Assembly: GCA_029782215.1 (NCBI GenBank) | Contig: JAKOVD010000049.1 | Span: forward strand, 35,507 to 99,506 | DNA: 64,000 nucleotides | From: Chloroflexota bacterium | GTDB lineage: Bacteria; Chloroflexota; Anaerolineae; J102 | Direction of reading: 5' to 3' | Notes under the pieces: model-generated | The model's database searches: none | Told to the model about the DNA's origin: nothing | What the model saw: only the letters and a program-made list of their open reading frames with translations | Part shown: in pieces, positions 17,836-26,658 of the stretch | Numbering within the stretch: position 1 is the stretch's first letter | Layout: the number at the start of each line of letters is the position of its first letter | Position numbers and translations under genes: made by a program

Positions 17836-19146
17836 ATGAAGATTCTGCTGGCCATGGAAGCCGTCTACTATCCGGGATTTGGCGGCGCCAACAAGATCAT
17901 GCGCGCTGTGGCCGAGCAGATGGCGGCGCGCGGCCATAGCGTGTTTGTGGTGACGCCGGCAATTGGCGCATCCGGTTTTGCTACCCTTCCCGAGCTCCGC
18001 CGCGCGTTGGCCGCCGAACAGGTTCTTGTGCGGACCGAGCATGAGGCCGACGAATTCACCCTCAACGGCGTCCCCATTCATGCCGTCCACGCGACGCATC
18101 GCTATCTGGCACACCTTGAGCAGCAGATCCAGGCGCACCAGCCGGACACCATCCTGGTCACCAGCGAGGACTGGGATGGCGGGTTGCTGGAAACGGCCCT
18201 GCAGGTCGGGCTGGCCCCGGTGTTTGTCCTCGTGAACACGGCCATCGCCCTTCCCTTTGGACCTTCTGCCATGCGACCGAGCGCCTGGAGAAAGCAGCTT
18301 GTTGGCCAGGCCGCGGGTTTGTTCGCCATCAGCCGGTTTCTTAAGGACTACCTTTGGCGCTGGGGCGACATGGATGCCGCCCTCTTCTACACGCCAACCT
18401 ATGGGCTGGGGCCCTACCCCCGGCTGGGCGGCTTCGACAAGCCCTATGTCACCATGCTCAACCCATCGCTGGGCAAGGGCATTGCCATTCTGCTGGCGCT
18501 TGCCGAACGGTTCCCTGCTGTCAGCTTTGCCGCCGTGCCCACATGGGCCACCACGAACGAAGATAGAGCGGCGCTGGCGGAGTTCCCCAATGTGCATGTC
18601 CTCCCCCCACAGCGTGATATTGACCTGATCTGGACGCAGACACGAGTGGCGCTGATGCCGTCGCTGTGGCCCGAAGGATTTGGCCTGACCGTGGTGGAAG
18701 CCATGCTGCGCGGGATACCGGTGCTCGCCAGCAACCAGGGCGGTCTCGTTGAGGCCAAGCTGGGTACTGAATTTGTGCTGCCGGTTGCCCCGATCACAGC
18801 TTACGCCGGCGAACAGCGGCCTGGACTTCTCCCAACACCCATTGTCCCTGCGCAGCCGCAAGTCTATGTTGACCAATGGGCTGCAGCGCTGCACCTCCTC
18901 ACCCGTGACCGCGCGATGTATGAGCGCCATGCCCGCAGCGCGCAACAAGCAGCAGCCCGGTTTGCACCTGCCCTCACCGTCGAACCACTCGAAACCCAGT
19001 TCAACGCCAGTCTCCACGGAAGGAATCCGGTGCAGGAGAGCCCGACGCCTGCAGGTACGCCCGCGGAGATCGTTGCCAGGCTCTCCGGTCTGACGGCCGG
19101 CCAGCGCGCCCTGCTGCAGCAGTGGCTGCGCCGGGAACAAAGGTAG
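17836..19146 (+). CDS. GT4-family glycosyltransferase with NRPS-like C-terminal helix
   Basis: 436 residues, GT-B fold, family-4-like. The N-terminus MKILLAMEAVYYPGFGGANK is the usual donor-fold start with the glycine-rich acceptor loop, and the donor-binding EGFGLTVVEAMLRGIPV with its Glu pair lies near residue 280. It is a clear paralogue of the N-terminal half of the fusion at 19964. The last 25 residues (LSGLTAGQRALLQQWLRR) look like the LSPxKRxLLxxxL linker found between NRPS domains, suggesting docking to the synthetase. It lies 50 nt after the C-A-T gene and 8 nt before the deacetylase. Acceptor and sugar donor are unknown. Confidence 0.9.
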   Translation: MKILLAMEAVYYPGFGGANKIMRAVAEQMAARGHSVFVVTPAIGASGFATLPELRRALAAEQVLVRTEHEADEFTLNGVPIHAVHATHRYLAHLEQQIQAHQPDTILVTSEDWDGGLLETALQVGLAPVFVLVNTAIALPFGPSAMRPSAWRKQLVGQAAGLFAISRFLKDYLWRWGDMDAALFYTPTYGLGPYPRLGGFDKPYVTMLNPSLGKGIAILLALAERFPAVSFAAVPTWATTNEDRAALAEFPNVHVLPPQRDIDLIWTQTRVALMPSLWPEGFGLTVVEAMLRGIPVLASNQGGLVEAKLGTEFVLPVAPITAYAGEQRPGLLPTPIVPAQPQVYVDQWAAALHLLTRDRAMYERHARSAQQAAARFAPALTVEPLETQFNASLHGRNPVQESPTPAGTPAEIVARLSGLTAGQRALLQQWLRREQR

Positions 19147-19154
19147 CTCCCCCC

Positions 19155-19967
19155 ATGCCCTACCTGGTTCTTTCGCCGCATTCAGACGATGCCGTGCTCT
19201 CGTGTGGTGCGTCCATGGCGCGATGGCGTCGGCAGGGTGAGGACGTCATGGTCTTGACTCTTTTCGACGGCGCGGCAGCGCCCCCGTGGTCACATTTCAC
19301 CGAGAAGTTGTTGGCTGCGTGGGGCAATCCGCCCGATATCCGGCGTTTGCGACGAGCCGAGGATGAAGCGGCTTTGGCGAAGCTCGGCGCTGCCAACCTG
19401 GCCGCAGGCATCCTGGAAGCCCACTACCGCTGCGGCGAGAACGCTGACTGGCTCTATCTCTCTCTGGATGCTTTGTTGGGACCGGTTCATGCCGCCGATG
19501 GCGCCTTGACGGCCACGATCCTGGACTATCTCAGGATGCATTTCGAGCTTTGCCGGTATACCATCGTTTCGCCCCTTGCCATCGGCAATCATGTCGACCA
19601 TCAGGTGACTTTTGCGGCGGCGGAAGAACTGGTCAAGGCCGGCCAGGATGTCATGTTCTACGAGGACTTTCCCTATGCAGCCAGGAGCACCAGCTATGCA
19701 GAGCGGATGAGTGTGCTTTCCGGTCTAGAACCAGTGCTGATTGAGAGCGACCGCGACGCCATGATGGCCAAAATCGAGGCGCTCAGTTACTATCGCAGCC
19801 AAATTCCAAGCCTGTTCCGCGATGCAAACAACATGGCGGTGGAGTTGATCGACTTCGCCCGTCGGACGGGCGGCGCCCAGGCGAAATACGGCGAGCGCTT
19901 TTGGCGAGTGGCCGACAGGACCGCAAGTCTCGCCACCGGCAGCGGGTCAGAATCAGAATCGTCATGA
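19155..19967 (+). CDS. PIG-L-type zinc-dependent N-deacetylase
   Basis: 270 residues. The metal-binding motif reads SPHSDDAVLSCG at the N-terminus (family consensus HPDDE) and a second histidine set is NHVDHQ near residue 140. The family removes acetyl groups from N-acetylated amino sugars, as BshB and MshB do after the BshA/MshA glycosyltransferases. Here it sits between two GT4 genes, so deacetylation of a GlcNAc-like sugar attached by one of them is the natural reading. I chose ATG 19155, 8 nt after the preceding stop; an in-frame GTG at 19122 would overlap the glycosyltransferase. Its stop overlaps the next start (ATGA). Confidence 0.9.
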   Translation: MPYLVLSPHSDDAVLSCGASMARWRRQGEDVMVLTLFDGAAAPPWSHFTEKLLAAWGNPPDIRRLRRAEDEAALAKLGAANLAAGILEAHYRCGENADWLYLSLDALLGPVHAADGALTATILDYLRMHFELCRYTIVSPLAIGNHVDHQVTFAAAEELVKAGQDVMFYEDFPYAARSTSYAERMSVLSGLEPVLIESDRDAMMAKIEALSYYRSQIPSLFRDANNMAVELIDFARRTGGAQAKYGERFWRVADRTASLATGSGSESESS

Positions 19968-22468
19968 AGATTCTCCTGGCGGCAACGACCGTCTATTTCC
20001 CCAGCTTTGGCGGCGCCGGCAAGGCCAACCGGGCCCTTGCCGAGCAACTGGCAGCCCGCGGGCACACAGTGCGGGCTCTGGGCCCCGCCCTGTCGTCAGC
20101 GGGTTACACGAACGTTGAGGACTTCCGCCAGGCGCTTGTGGCGGCGGGCGTCACGATCGAGATCGAAGATGGAGTCGACGTGTTTGAGCGCCAGGGCGTG
20201 CGCGTCTACGCGCCGGCTGGCATGCAGAGTCTGCTGGAGGTCTACCGGCACCAGCTTGACCAGTTCGCCCCGGACTGCGTGCTGCTCACCAGCGAAGACT
20301 GGCAGATGGGTCTGCTTGAGATCGCTTTGGAGAGACAGGGTAGCGCCATCGCCCTGCTGGTTCATGGCGCCATTTCGCTCCCCTTTGGCCCTGTCGCCAT
20401 GCGTCCCAACGGTTGGGGGCACAAGTTGATGAGTCGAGCGGACGCCATCATCGCTCCCAGCCGGTTCATCAAGGACTATCTCTACACGCATGGTGGGCTG
20501 GAGGCGACGCTCATCCACCTGCCTGCGTTTCCACCTCCGCCCTATCGCAGCCGGGCAAGCTTCGATAACCCTTTTGTCACGTTCATCAATCCCTCTGCCG
20601 GCAAGGGCATCGATATCTTCCTGGAGATGGCGCGGCGTCTGCCTGCCGTTCGTTTCGCGGCCGTGCCAACGTGGGCGACGACGAAGGCGGAGCTCAGGGC
20701 ACTGGGCGAGCACCCGAACATCACGATTCTCAACAGAACCGCGAACGTCGATGAGATCTGGTCGCAGACGCGCGTCGTCCTGCTGCCTTCGACCTGGCCT
20801 GAGGCATTTCCGCTGACCCCGATCGAGGCCATGCTGTGCGGCATCCCGGTTTTGGCCAGCGATGTCGGTGGAACACCCGAAGCCATGGCCGGCGCCGATT
20901 TCGTCCTGCCGGTGCAGCCGATGTCAGGCTATGTGCCATCTGAGGATCCCTTCTTGCCGGCGCCAGTTGTCCCCGCCCAGTGTCTGGAGGAAATGCAGCA
21001 GTGGGAGGACGCGCTGCGCCTTCTCACCGGCGACCCCAATACCTATCGAGTCTGCTCCGAGGCTGCTGCCAGGACAGCCAGGCAGTTCGTGGCCGGTCTG
21101 AGCATAGAGCCGTACGAGCAGTTGTGCGAGCGGATCGCAGCGCACAAGAAGACGGCGTCGAAGGAGGCGGCGAACAAGGCGCCGGACATGGCCCAGAAGC
21201 TTGCCAGCCTGACGCCTGAGCAGCGAGCTCTCCTGCAAACCTGGCTGCAGGCTCAGCAAGGCAGGGCCGATGCCTCCCAACCGGCAAGCCAACCATCCGC
21301 GGCCAGCTCATTGCCTTTTCTTGCTTCCGAACGACCGCGACCTTTCAGCGGAGACGAACCGGAGCCGGGGGCATCCCATCGTCCCCCCGCCAGCGACCTG
21401 GAGATCGCCATCGCCGGCATCTGGTCCGACGTCCTGGGCGTCCGAACGCTTCATGTGGATGACAACCTATTCGAGATCGAGGCGCACGCCTTTGTTGCGG
21501 CCGAGGTAGTCCACGACCTGCGCCGGACGATTGCCCCAGATTTCCCCCTCTATGGCCTCTTCGACAACCCGACGATCGCCGGTCTTGCCGCCCATATCGA
21601 CGGGAGGACTGACAGGCTGCCGCCTGCGGTTTCTGAGCTTCCGCACATCGTGCCTCTGCGCACGAAGGGAGCCGCTTCTCCGTTGTTCTTTGTCGCCGGC
21701 GGCGGCGGCAGCGAAATGGAGTACATGACGGCCTACGCCGGTCTTGTCAACGCCCTGGGACCGGGACGGTCCCTTTATGGATTTCAGGCTCAGACGAGGG
21801 ATGGACTCGAGCTGCCCTTTCGCACGGTGGAGGAGATGGCAGCCGAATTCGTGGCAGAGCTGCGCGTCGTGCAGCCGCGTGGCCCTTACTATCTCATGAC
21901 CGAGTGCATCGGCGCCAAGGCCGGGCTGGAGATGGCGCGTCTGCTGCTTGCCGAAGGCGAGCGCATCGGTCTGCTGTTGTTTCTCAATGGCGAGACCAAG
22001 GGAGCGCCGCTGGAACAGGCGGCGGCGCTCCGCATGCAGAGCGTTGCCATGAATCGATTGCAGAAGCTGCGGAACGTGGCGCCAGGGCAACGCCTGGCGC
22101 GACTGCGATTGATGGCTCGCAACACGGCGGTGGCGCTCCTCCCGCTGACCGAGGAACAACGCCGGAGCCACGACCGGCGTGATGCGCGCCGGGGCCACAT
22201 TGCGCTTCTGAGCAGCCACATTCTCCGCCCCTATCCGGGCGACGTAACGATCCTGATGACGCCAGACATCCAGGCGCGCGGCGAACCAGCGGCCTGGGCC
22301 GGCCTCGTGCGTGGTAATCTCACCCTGAAATCCCTGGAAGGCGTGCATCGCAACTACCTGGGCGAACACCTTGCCAACACGGTGAGGGCCGTGCGAGACG
22401 CCTTGACGGCTGCCCAAGGCAGCGCCGCCAGTCCAGGCCAAGACAGCACCATCCGGGATCGCCTCTGA
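19964..22468 (+). CDS. Fusion: GT4 glycosyltransferase, carrier fold lacking its serine, cysteine thioesterase
   Basis: 834 residues. Residues 1-400 are a GT4 glycosyltransferase (MKILLAATTVYFPSFGG start, EAFPLTPIEAMLCGIPV donor site), paralogous to the gene at 17836. An NRPS-like linker helix (LTPEQRALLQTWL) follows. A carrier-protein fold (about 480-570) comes next, but its core reads DNLFEIEAHAFVAAEVV, so the GGHS serine is Ala509 and cannot carry phosphopantetheine. Residues 590-830 are a type-I thioesterase with TECIGAK, nucleophile Cys648, and His in GVHRNYLG. The TE is closely related to that of the protein at 3246-7409. The ATG at 19964 overlaps the deacetylase stop. I infer a role in joining the peptide to the sugar or releasing the glycoconjugate; the domain order is unknown to me from characterised systems. 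Confidence 0.92.
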   Translation: MKILLAATTVYFPSFGGAGKANRALAEQLAARGHTVRALGPALSSAGYTNVEDFRQALVAAGVTIEIEDGVDVFERQGVRVYAPAGMQSLLEVYRHQLDQFAPDCVLLTSEDWQMGLLEIALERQGSAIALLVHGAISLPFGPVAMRPNGWGHKLMSRADAIIAPSRFIKDYLYTHGGLEATLIHLPAFPPPPYRSRASFDNPFVTFINPSAGKGIDIFLEMARRLPAVRFAAVPTWATTKAELRALGEHPNITILNRTANVDEIWSQTRVVLLPSTWPEAFPLTPIEAMLCGIPVLASDVGGTPEAMAGADFVLPVQPMSGYVPSEDPFLPAPVVPAQCLEEMQQWEDALRLLTGDPNTYRVCSEAAARTARQFVAGLSIEPYEQLCERIAAHKKTASKEAANKAPDMAQKLASLTPEQRALLQTWLQAQQGRADASQPASQPSAASSLPFLASERPRPFSGDEPEPGASHRPPASDLEIAIAGIWSDVLGVRTLHVDDNLFEIEAHAFVAAEVVHDLRRTIAPDFPLYGLFDNPTIAGLAAHIDGRTDRLPPAVSELPHIVPLRTKGAASPLFFVAGGGGSEMEYMTAYAGLVNALGPGRSLYGFQAQTRDGLELPFRTVEEMAAEFVAELRVVQPRGPYYLMTECIGAKAGLEMARLLLAEGERIGLLLFLNGETKGAPLEQAAALRMQSVAMNRLQKLRNVAPGQRLARLRLMARNTAVALLPLTEEQRRSHDRRDARRGHIALLSSHILRPYPGDVTILMTPDIQARGEPAAWAGLVRGNLTLKSLEGVHRNYLGEHLANTVRAVRDALTAAQGSAASPGQDSTIRDRL

Positions 22469-22873
22469 GGCCATCGCCCTGATTCGCCAGATGCGGGCCG
22501 CAAGAGCGACAGGGGGCGCCGGGCGCAACCGCGGCGAGTTCGTCGCAGCAGCAAGCTGCCGCGAGCCAGGCATCAAGGCCGCCAGGGCAGGCCGTGCTGG
22601 CTTCTCTCATTCGCTCCACTCTCGTCCTTTGAAGGGTTGATACGGATGTTCGGGGCAGCCAACACGGCCACCACAGGTGTGCGGGTGCGAGACGAGCCCC
22701 TGGCCGGAGGCGATACGGGGGCCGGTGACACGCGCTCGCTCCTCTAGCGCTTATCTGCCAGCGCCCTTTTGCCGGGCCTGGCGCTGTCCCGACCCGATCG
22801 GGACACCTGCCCCATGACAGCGGGACACTCTTTTCGATACCCTGTGCGTATCAAAACTCAGAAGGAGATCAAG
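22469..22873. other. Intergenic region after the NRPS cluster, with two adjacent hairpins
   Basis: About 400 bases without a recognisable gene. Two neighbouring hairpins, CAGCGCC/GGCGCTG (22759-22765 with 22780-22786) and GTCCCGA/TCGGGAC (22786-22792 with 22798-22804), could end NRPS transcription, although no T-run follows. A 17-base word ACGGATGTTCGGGGCAG at 22642-22658 recurs at 26612-26628. A promoter for the next gene should lie near 22830 but none stands out. Confidence 0.4.
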
Positions 22874-23407
22874 ATGTCGAACAGGAGTCTATTTCGTTTT
22901 GCGGGATGGTCTGCCATCCTGAGCGTGGTGTTCAGCTTCGCGATGTTTGCCTTCGTGCAAGGCGGACGCGGCGGGATGTTCATGGCGGTTTCCATCATCG
23001 CTTCTTTCTTCTCGGCCGTGGTCTTCTACGCCTTGTATGTGTTTCATCGTCCCCAATCAGCGGCTTTGAGTCTTGCCATGTTGGTGTGCGGGATTCTCGC
23101 TCTGGTGCTTGAGAATGTTGGATCGGGACCCGAAACCACGCTTGGCGTTATCACCAACATCATCTATGGCGCCAGCTTCCTCTTGGTTGGCTATCTCGGT
23201 GTTGGCAATTCCCATATGCCGCGCTGGCTTGCGATCTGCGCCTTCGTGGTCGGGGCCTCGTGCATTCTGTTTGGCCTCGCCAATGCCTTGCGGTTATCCA
23301 CCCTGGGCAGCATCACGGAGATGCTCCAGTTTGCTTCATGGATCGTATGGTCGGTGGGAATCCTGATCAGCTTCGCCTTTGCCAAGGCCCTGCCAGCGAC
23401 GGCTTAG
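22874..23407 (+). CDS. Small integral membrane protein, unknown function
   Basis: 177 residues with about six hydrophobic segments and almost no soluble domain. The start is ATG 22874 behind AGAAGGAGAT; an in-frame ATG at 22769 lacks that support. The sequence resembles small DUF4386-like multi-pass proteins, but I cannot assign the family with confidence. A recognisable but decayed copy of the segment around residues 91-122 lies directly downstream (23521-23631), so the gene has been partly duplicated in tandem. No functional link to the neighbouring two-component pair can be shown. Confidence 0.75.
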   Translation: MSNRSLFRFAGWSAILSVVFSFAMFAFVQGGRGGMFMAVSIIASFFSAVVFYALYVFHRPQSAALSLAMLVCGILALVLENVGSGPETTLGVITNIIYGASFLLVGYLGVGNSHMPRWLAICAFVVGASCILFGLANALRLSTLGSITEMLQFASWIVWSVGILISFAFAKALPATA

Positions 23408-23499
23408 CGGATCGACCACTCGTGGTTGCCTCAAGCCCGATCACTTCGGCAGTGGTGACCGGGCTTGATCGCATCTATCAATGGGGAAAGCTTGTCCAG

Positions 23500-23634
23500 C
23501 AGAAACCTGCTCCAGCTTGGGGGGTGGCCGGCAATGACATCCACGGCCCAGCCTTCCTGATGGCCGGCCACCTCGGTGCCACCAACGTGCGTATGCCGCG
23601 CTGGTTTGTGCTCCCGGCCCATGGGGGGTGACGC
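23500..23634 (+). pseudogene. Decayed partial duplicate of the upstream membrane protein
   Basis: In the frame ending at 23631-23634, the translation GVAGNDIHGPAFLMAGHLG, then ATNVRMPRWFVLPA, aligns with GVITNIIYGASFLLVGYLG, then VGNSHMPRWLAICA, in the gene just upstream. The match starts abruptly and ends at a stop, has no start codon or ribosome site of its own and covers about 35 residues. It is best read as the relic of a tandem duplication. Confidence 0.65.
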
Positions 23635-23648
23635 GGCGTGAACCCCAC

Positions 23649-23676
23649 TTGCCGGCGCCACGAGATCATTTACAAT
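23649..23676 (+). promoter_or_regulatory. Possible sigma-70 promoter for the sensor kinase gene
   Basis: TTGCCG at 23649-23654 and TACAAT at 23671-23676 are separated by 16 bases and end 17 bases before the ATG of the histidine kinase. This would give a very short leader. It rests on spacing and similarity only. Confidence 0.35.
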
Positions 23677-23693
23677 GACGCGGCCGGTAACCT

Positions 23694-25817
23694 ATGACCA
23701 TGCACGCAACCAGCAACCTGCCAGTCTCCCGAGATGCGACTGGCGCGGCCTTCCGCCTGAGCGGGCGATCGCTGATGGTCGCCCGCTCAGCCTGGCTGCT
23801 TGTTGCGTTGGCTGCCATCCTGACTTTCGTGCTGGCTTTGCCATTTCGTTGGGTGTGGTTAACGCATCCGGGGCCTGCCACGCTCGCCAACCTGAATGCG
23901 CTCGGCCTTACTCCAACAGCGTTTGCCGCTTTCTCCCTGGCCTGGGAAATCCTTTTCGCCGGCGCATTCGCACTCACCGGCTTCATCATCTTTTGGCGCT
24001 GCGACGCCGAGCCATTTGCACTCTTCGCCGCCGGGCTCATGGTCGTCTTGGGGGTTGCGAACGGTGCGCTTGCCCCGGCGACGCATGCCTTGCTCGGCCG
24101 GCACGCTGCGCTCGATTTTCTGATCCATACGTTCGAGTTCATCACCTGGTGCGGCCTGGCCCTGTTTTTCTATCTTTTTCCCAACGGGCGCTTTGTGCCG
24201 TCCTGGACGCGCTGGCTGGCCGTGGCGATCCTGCCGCTCTATCTGCTGTGGAACTATGCCTCCGGCCCGTGGGCGCCGCTCAACTGGCCGGCCTGGGTCA
24301 TCTTGCCCCTCAACGGCCTGATCTGGCTGTCGTGGCTGCTGAGCCAGGTGTACCGCTACCGCCGGGTGTCGGTTCCGGTCGAGCGCCAGCAGACCAAATG
24401 GATCGTCTTCGCCATCGTTGCCATCATCGCCACGGACATCCTGCTCTATTTCGTGATCGGCTCCTTCGTGCCGGGCTACGTGTTTGGCAGCGAAAGCCAG
24501 GCTTCACCCCAGGCCTTTACCTATTCGTTGATCGTCACGGCCATAGACGGGGCCATCAGTGTACTGCTGCCGGTCGCGCTGGCCTTTTCGATCATGCGTT
24601 ACCGCCTGTGGGATCTCGACCTCGTCATCAACCGCGTCCTGGTGTACGGCGGACTCACCGTTCTGGTCGCCGGCGCGTATGTGCTGGTCGTGGGCGGATT
24701 GGGCGCGCTGTTTGAGGCCAGCGGTAACATCCTGATCTCCCTGGCAGCCACCGCCGTCGTTGCCGTGCTCTTTCAGCCTCTGCGCGGGCGCTTGCAGCGC
24801 GGCGTGAATCGTTTGATGTACGGCGAGCGCGACGACCCCTATGCGGTGCTCTCTCGCCTTGGCCAGAAGCTTGAGGCGGCGCTGACCCCCGACTCCGTGC
24901 TGCCGACTCTGGTGGAAACGATCGCTCAGGCGCTCAAGCTGCCCTATGTCGCCATCCTGCTCAGGGATGGCAGCACCGTCGAGGTTGCCGCCGTCTGCGG
25001 CTCGCCCACCGTGCGGCCGCTGATGTTGCCGATCACCTATCAGCATCAGCTCGTCGGCGAACTTCACGTCGCCTCGCGTGCCCCCGACGAACCCTTCACC
25101 GCCGCCGAAGTCCGGCTGCTGGAGGATATCGCCGTCCAGATCGGCGTTGCCATCCGCCACGTCCGGCTCACCGCCGATTTGCAGCGCTCGCGCGAGCAGC
25201 TTGTGGGCGCGCGCGAGGAGGAACGCCGCCGCCTGCGTCGCGATTTGCACGATGGGCTCGGCCCCAAGCTTGCGGGCCAGACGCTCAAGCTCGAAGCTGC
25301 GCTGGATGCGCTCGACGGCGAGACCGACACTGCGCGCACCTTGCTCCAGGAAACGGTGAGTGAGTCGCAGACGATCATCACCGAAATCCGCCGTCTGGTC
25401 TATGGCCTGCGCCCGCCGGCGTTGGATCAGCTCGGCCTGCTTGAGGCCATACGCGAGCTTGCTGCGCATTATCGCGTTGCGGGCTTGCAGGTCATTGTGT
25501 CTGCGCCCGAGACGCTGCCGCCCCTGCCCGCTGCCGTCGAAGTCGCGGCGTACCGCATTATTCAGGAGGCTCTGACGAACGTGGCGCGCCATGCCCAGGC
25601 CCGAACCTGCACCGTATCGCTGGTCTTGAGCCGAGAACTGCAGGTCGAGATCGTCGATGACGGACGCGGATTGCCACCCGAAATGCGCGCGGGCGTGGGC
25701 CTGACCTCGATGCGCGAACGGGCCGAAGAGATCGGGGGTAGCTGTACCGTCGAAGTCGTGGCGGAAGCAGGCGGCACACGCGTGACGGCTCGCCTGCCCA
25801 TCAGCCGCCAGGAGTGA
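23694..25817 (+). CDS. NarL-family membrane sensor histidine kinase
   Basis: 707 residues. The first 375 residues hold about eight to ten hydrophobic segments forming a large membrane sensor. A GAF-like domain follows (about 390-500). The HisKA_3 dimerisation domain has REEERRRLRRDLHDGLGP with phosphoryl His519. The C-terminal HATPase has VEIVDDGRGLP and GVGLTSMRERAEEIGG. It should autophosphorylate and pass phosphate to the response regulator that starts 4 nt downstream. The input is unknown; the long polytopic N-terminus suggests a membrane or lipid-soluble signal. The start is ATG 23694 or the second ATG at 23700. Confidence 0.94.
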   Translation: MTMHATSNLPVSRDATGAAFRLSGRSLMVARSAWLLVALAAILTFVLALPFRWVWLTHPGPATLANLNALGLTPTAFAAFSLAWEILFAGAFALTGFIIFWRCDAEPFALFAAGLMVVLGVANGALAPATHALLGRHAALDFLIHTFEFITWCGLALFFYLFPNGRFVPSWTRWLAVAILPLYLLWNYASGPWAPLNWPAWVILPLNGLIWLSWLLSQVYRYRRVSVPVERQQTKWIVFAIVAIIATDILLYFVIGSFVPGYVFGSESQASPQAFTYSLIVTAIDGAISVLLPVALAFSIMRYRLWDLDLVINRVLVYGGLTVLVAGAYVLVVGGLGALFEASGNILISLAATAVVAVLFQPLRGRLQRGVNRLMYGERDDPYAVLSRLGQKLEAALTPDSVLPTLVETIAQALKLPYVAILLRDGSTVEVAAVCGSPTVRPLMLPITYQHQLVGELHVASRAPDEPFTAAEVRLLEDIAVQIGVAIRHVRLTADLQRSREQLVGAREEERRRLRRDLHDGLGPKLAGQTLKLEAALDALDGETDTARTLLQETVSESQTIITEIRRLVYGLRPPALDQLGLLEAIRELAAHYRVAGLQVIVSAPETLPPLPAAVEVAAYRIIQEALTNVARHAQARTCTVSLVLSRELQVEIVDDGRGLPPEMRAGVGLTSMRERAEEIGGSCTVEVVAEAGGTRVTARLPISRQE

Positions 25818-25821
25818 CGCG

Positions 25822-26520
25822 ATGGAAAAGACGACTATCCTGATCGCTGACGATGAGCCTGCTTTTCGCAGCGGGCTGCGTGCCCTGCTGAGGTCAGTCG
25901 CCGATCTCGATCTTATCGGTGATGCCGCCAGTGGCGCCGAAGTCATCCGTCTGGCCGCCGACCTGCAGCCCGATATCATCCTGATGGACATCAACATGCC
26001 TGGGGTCAACGGGATTGAAGCCACGCGGCGGATTCTGACCACCAGCCCACACATCGGGATCCTCATGCTCACGATGTTTGAAGACGACGACTCGGTCTTT
26101 GCGGCGCTGCGCGCCGGCGCGCGCGGCTACCTGCTCAAGGGTGCGCTCAAGGCCGAGATCCTGCGCGCCATCCAGACCGTCAGCGGCGGCGGCGTGGTCT
26201 TTGGTGCGGCAATCGCCCAACACGTGTTGCGCTACTTCAGCGGCCTCAAGCCGGTCGAACCCGCCGATCTGTTTCCCGAGCTCACCGACCGCGAGCGCGA
26301 AGTCCTCGGCTTGATCGCCCAAGGCTACAGTAATGTCGAGATCGCGAGCCAGCTGGTCATCAGCGCCAAGACGGTGCGCAATCACATCTCCAACATCTTC
26401 AGCAAGCTTCAGGTGACCGACCGTGCACAGGCCATCGTCCGTGCGCGCGAGACAGGCCTGGGCGTCCAGCTTCGCGGTTCGCGGCCTGACAGTGCCGCGC
26501 CAGGCCATGATGCCAGGTAG
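25822..26520 (+). CDS. NarL/FixJ-family response regulator
   Basis: 232 residues. The receiver domain has the acidic pair ADDE at residues 9-12, phospho-acceptor Asp56 in ILMDINMP, and the Lys in YLLKGALKAE. The LuxR-type helix-turn-helix reads LTDREREVLGLIAQGYSNVEIA, then KTVRNHISNIFSKLQV. It is the cognate partner of the kinase 4 nt upstream, and the two are surely co-transcribed. Its targets are not visible. Confidence 0.96.
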   Translation: MEKTTILIADDEPAFRSGLRALLRSVADLDLIGDAASGAEVIRLAADLQPDIILMDINMPGVNGIEATRRILTTSPHIGILMLTMFEDDDSVFAALRAGARGYLLKGALKAEILRAIQTVSGGGVVFGAAIAQHVLRYFSGLKPVEPADLFPELTDREREVLGLIAQGYSNVEIASQLVISAKTVRNHISNIFSKLQVTDRAQAIVRARETGLGVQLRGSRPDSAAPGHDAR

Positions 26521-26658
26521 CGCCAACGCACCCAGGTGACGCTGCTGCGCTCCGCCTGCCCGACCTGGTCAACACGCCCTGGCGTCCTTGCCTTGGAATT
26601 CAACAAGCCAAACGGATGTTCGGGGCAGTCAAGGCGGGGCTATACACCGCGCGGCGGC

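Noticed and set aside
22759..22804. Classic intrinsic terminator after the NRPS cluster
   Set aside because: Two hairpins are present but there is no T-run and they lie almost 300 bases after the last stop, so I list them only as hairpins.
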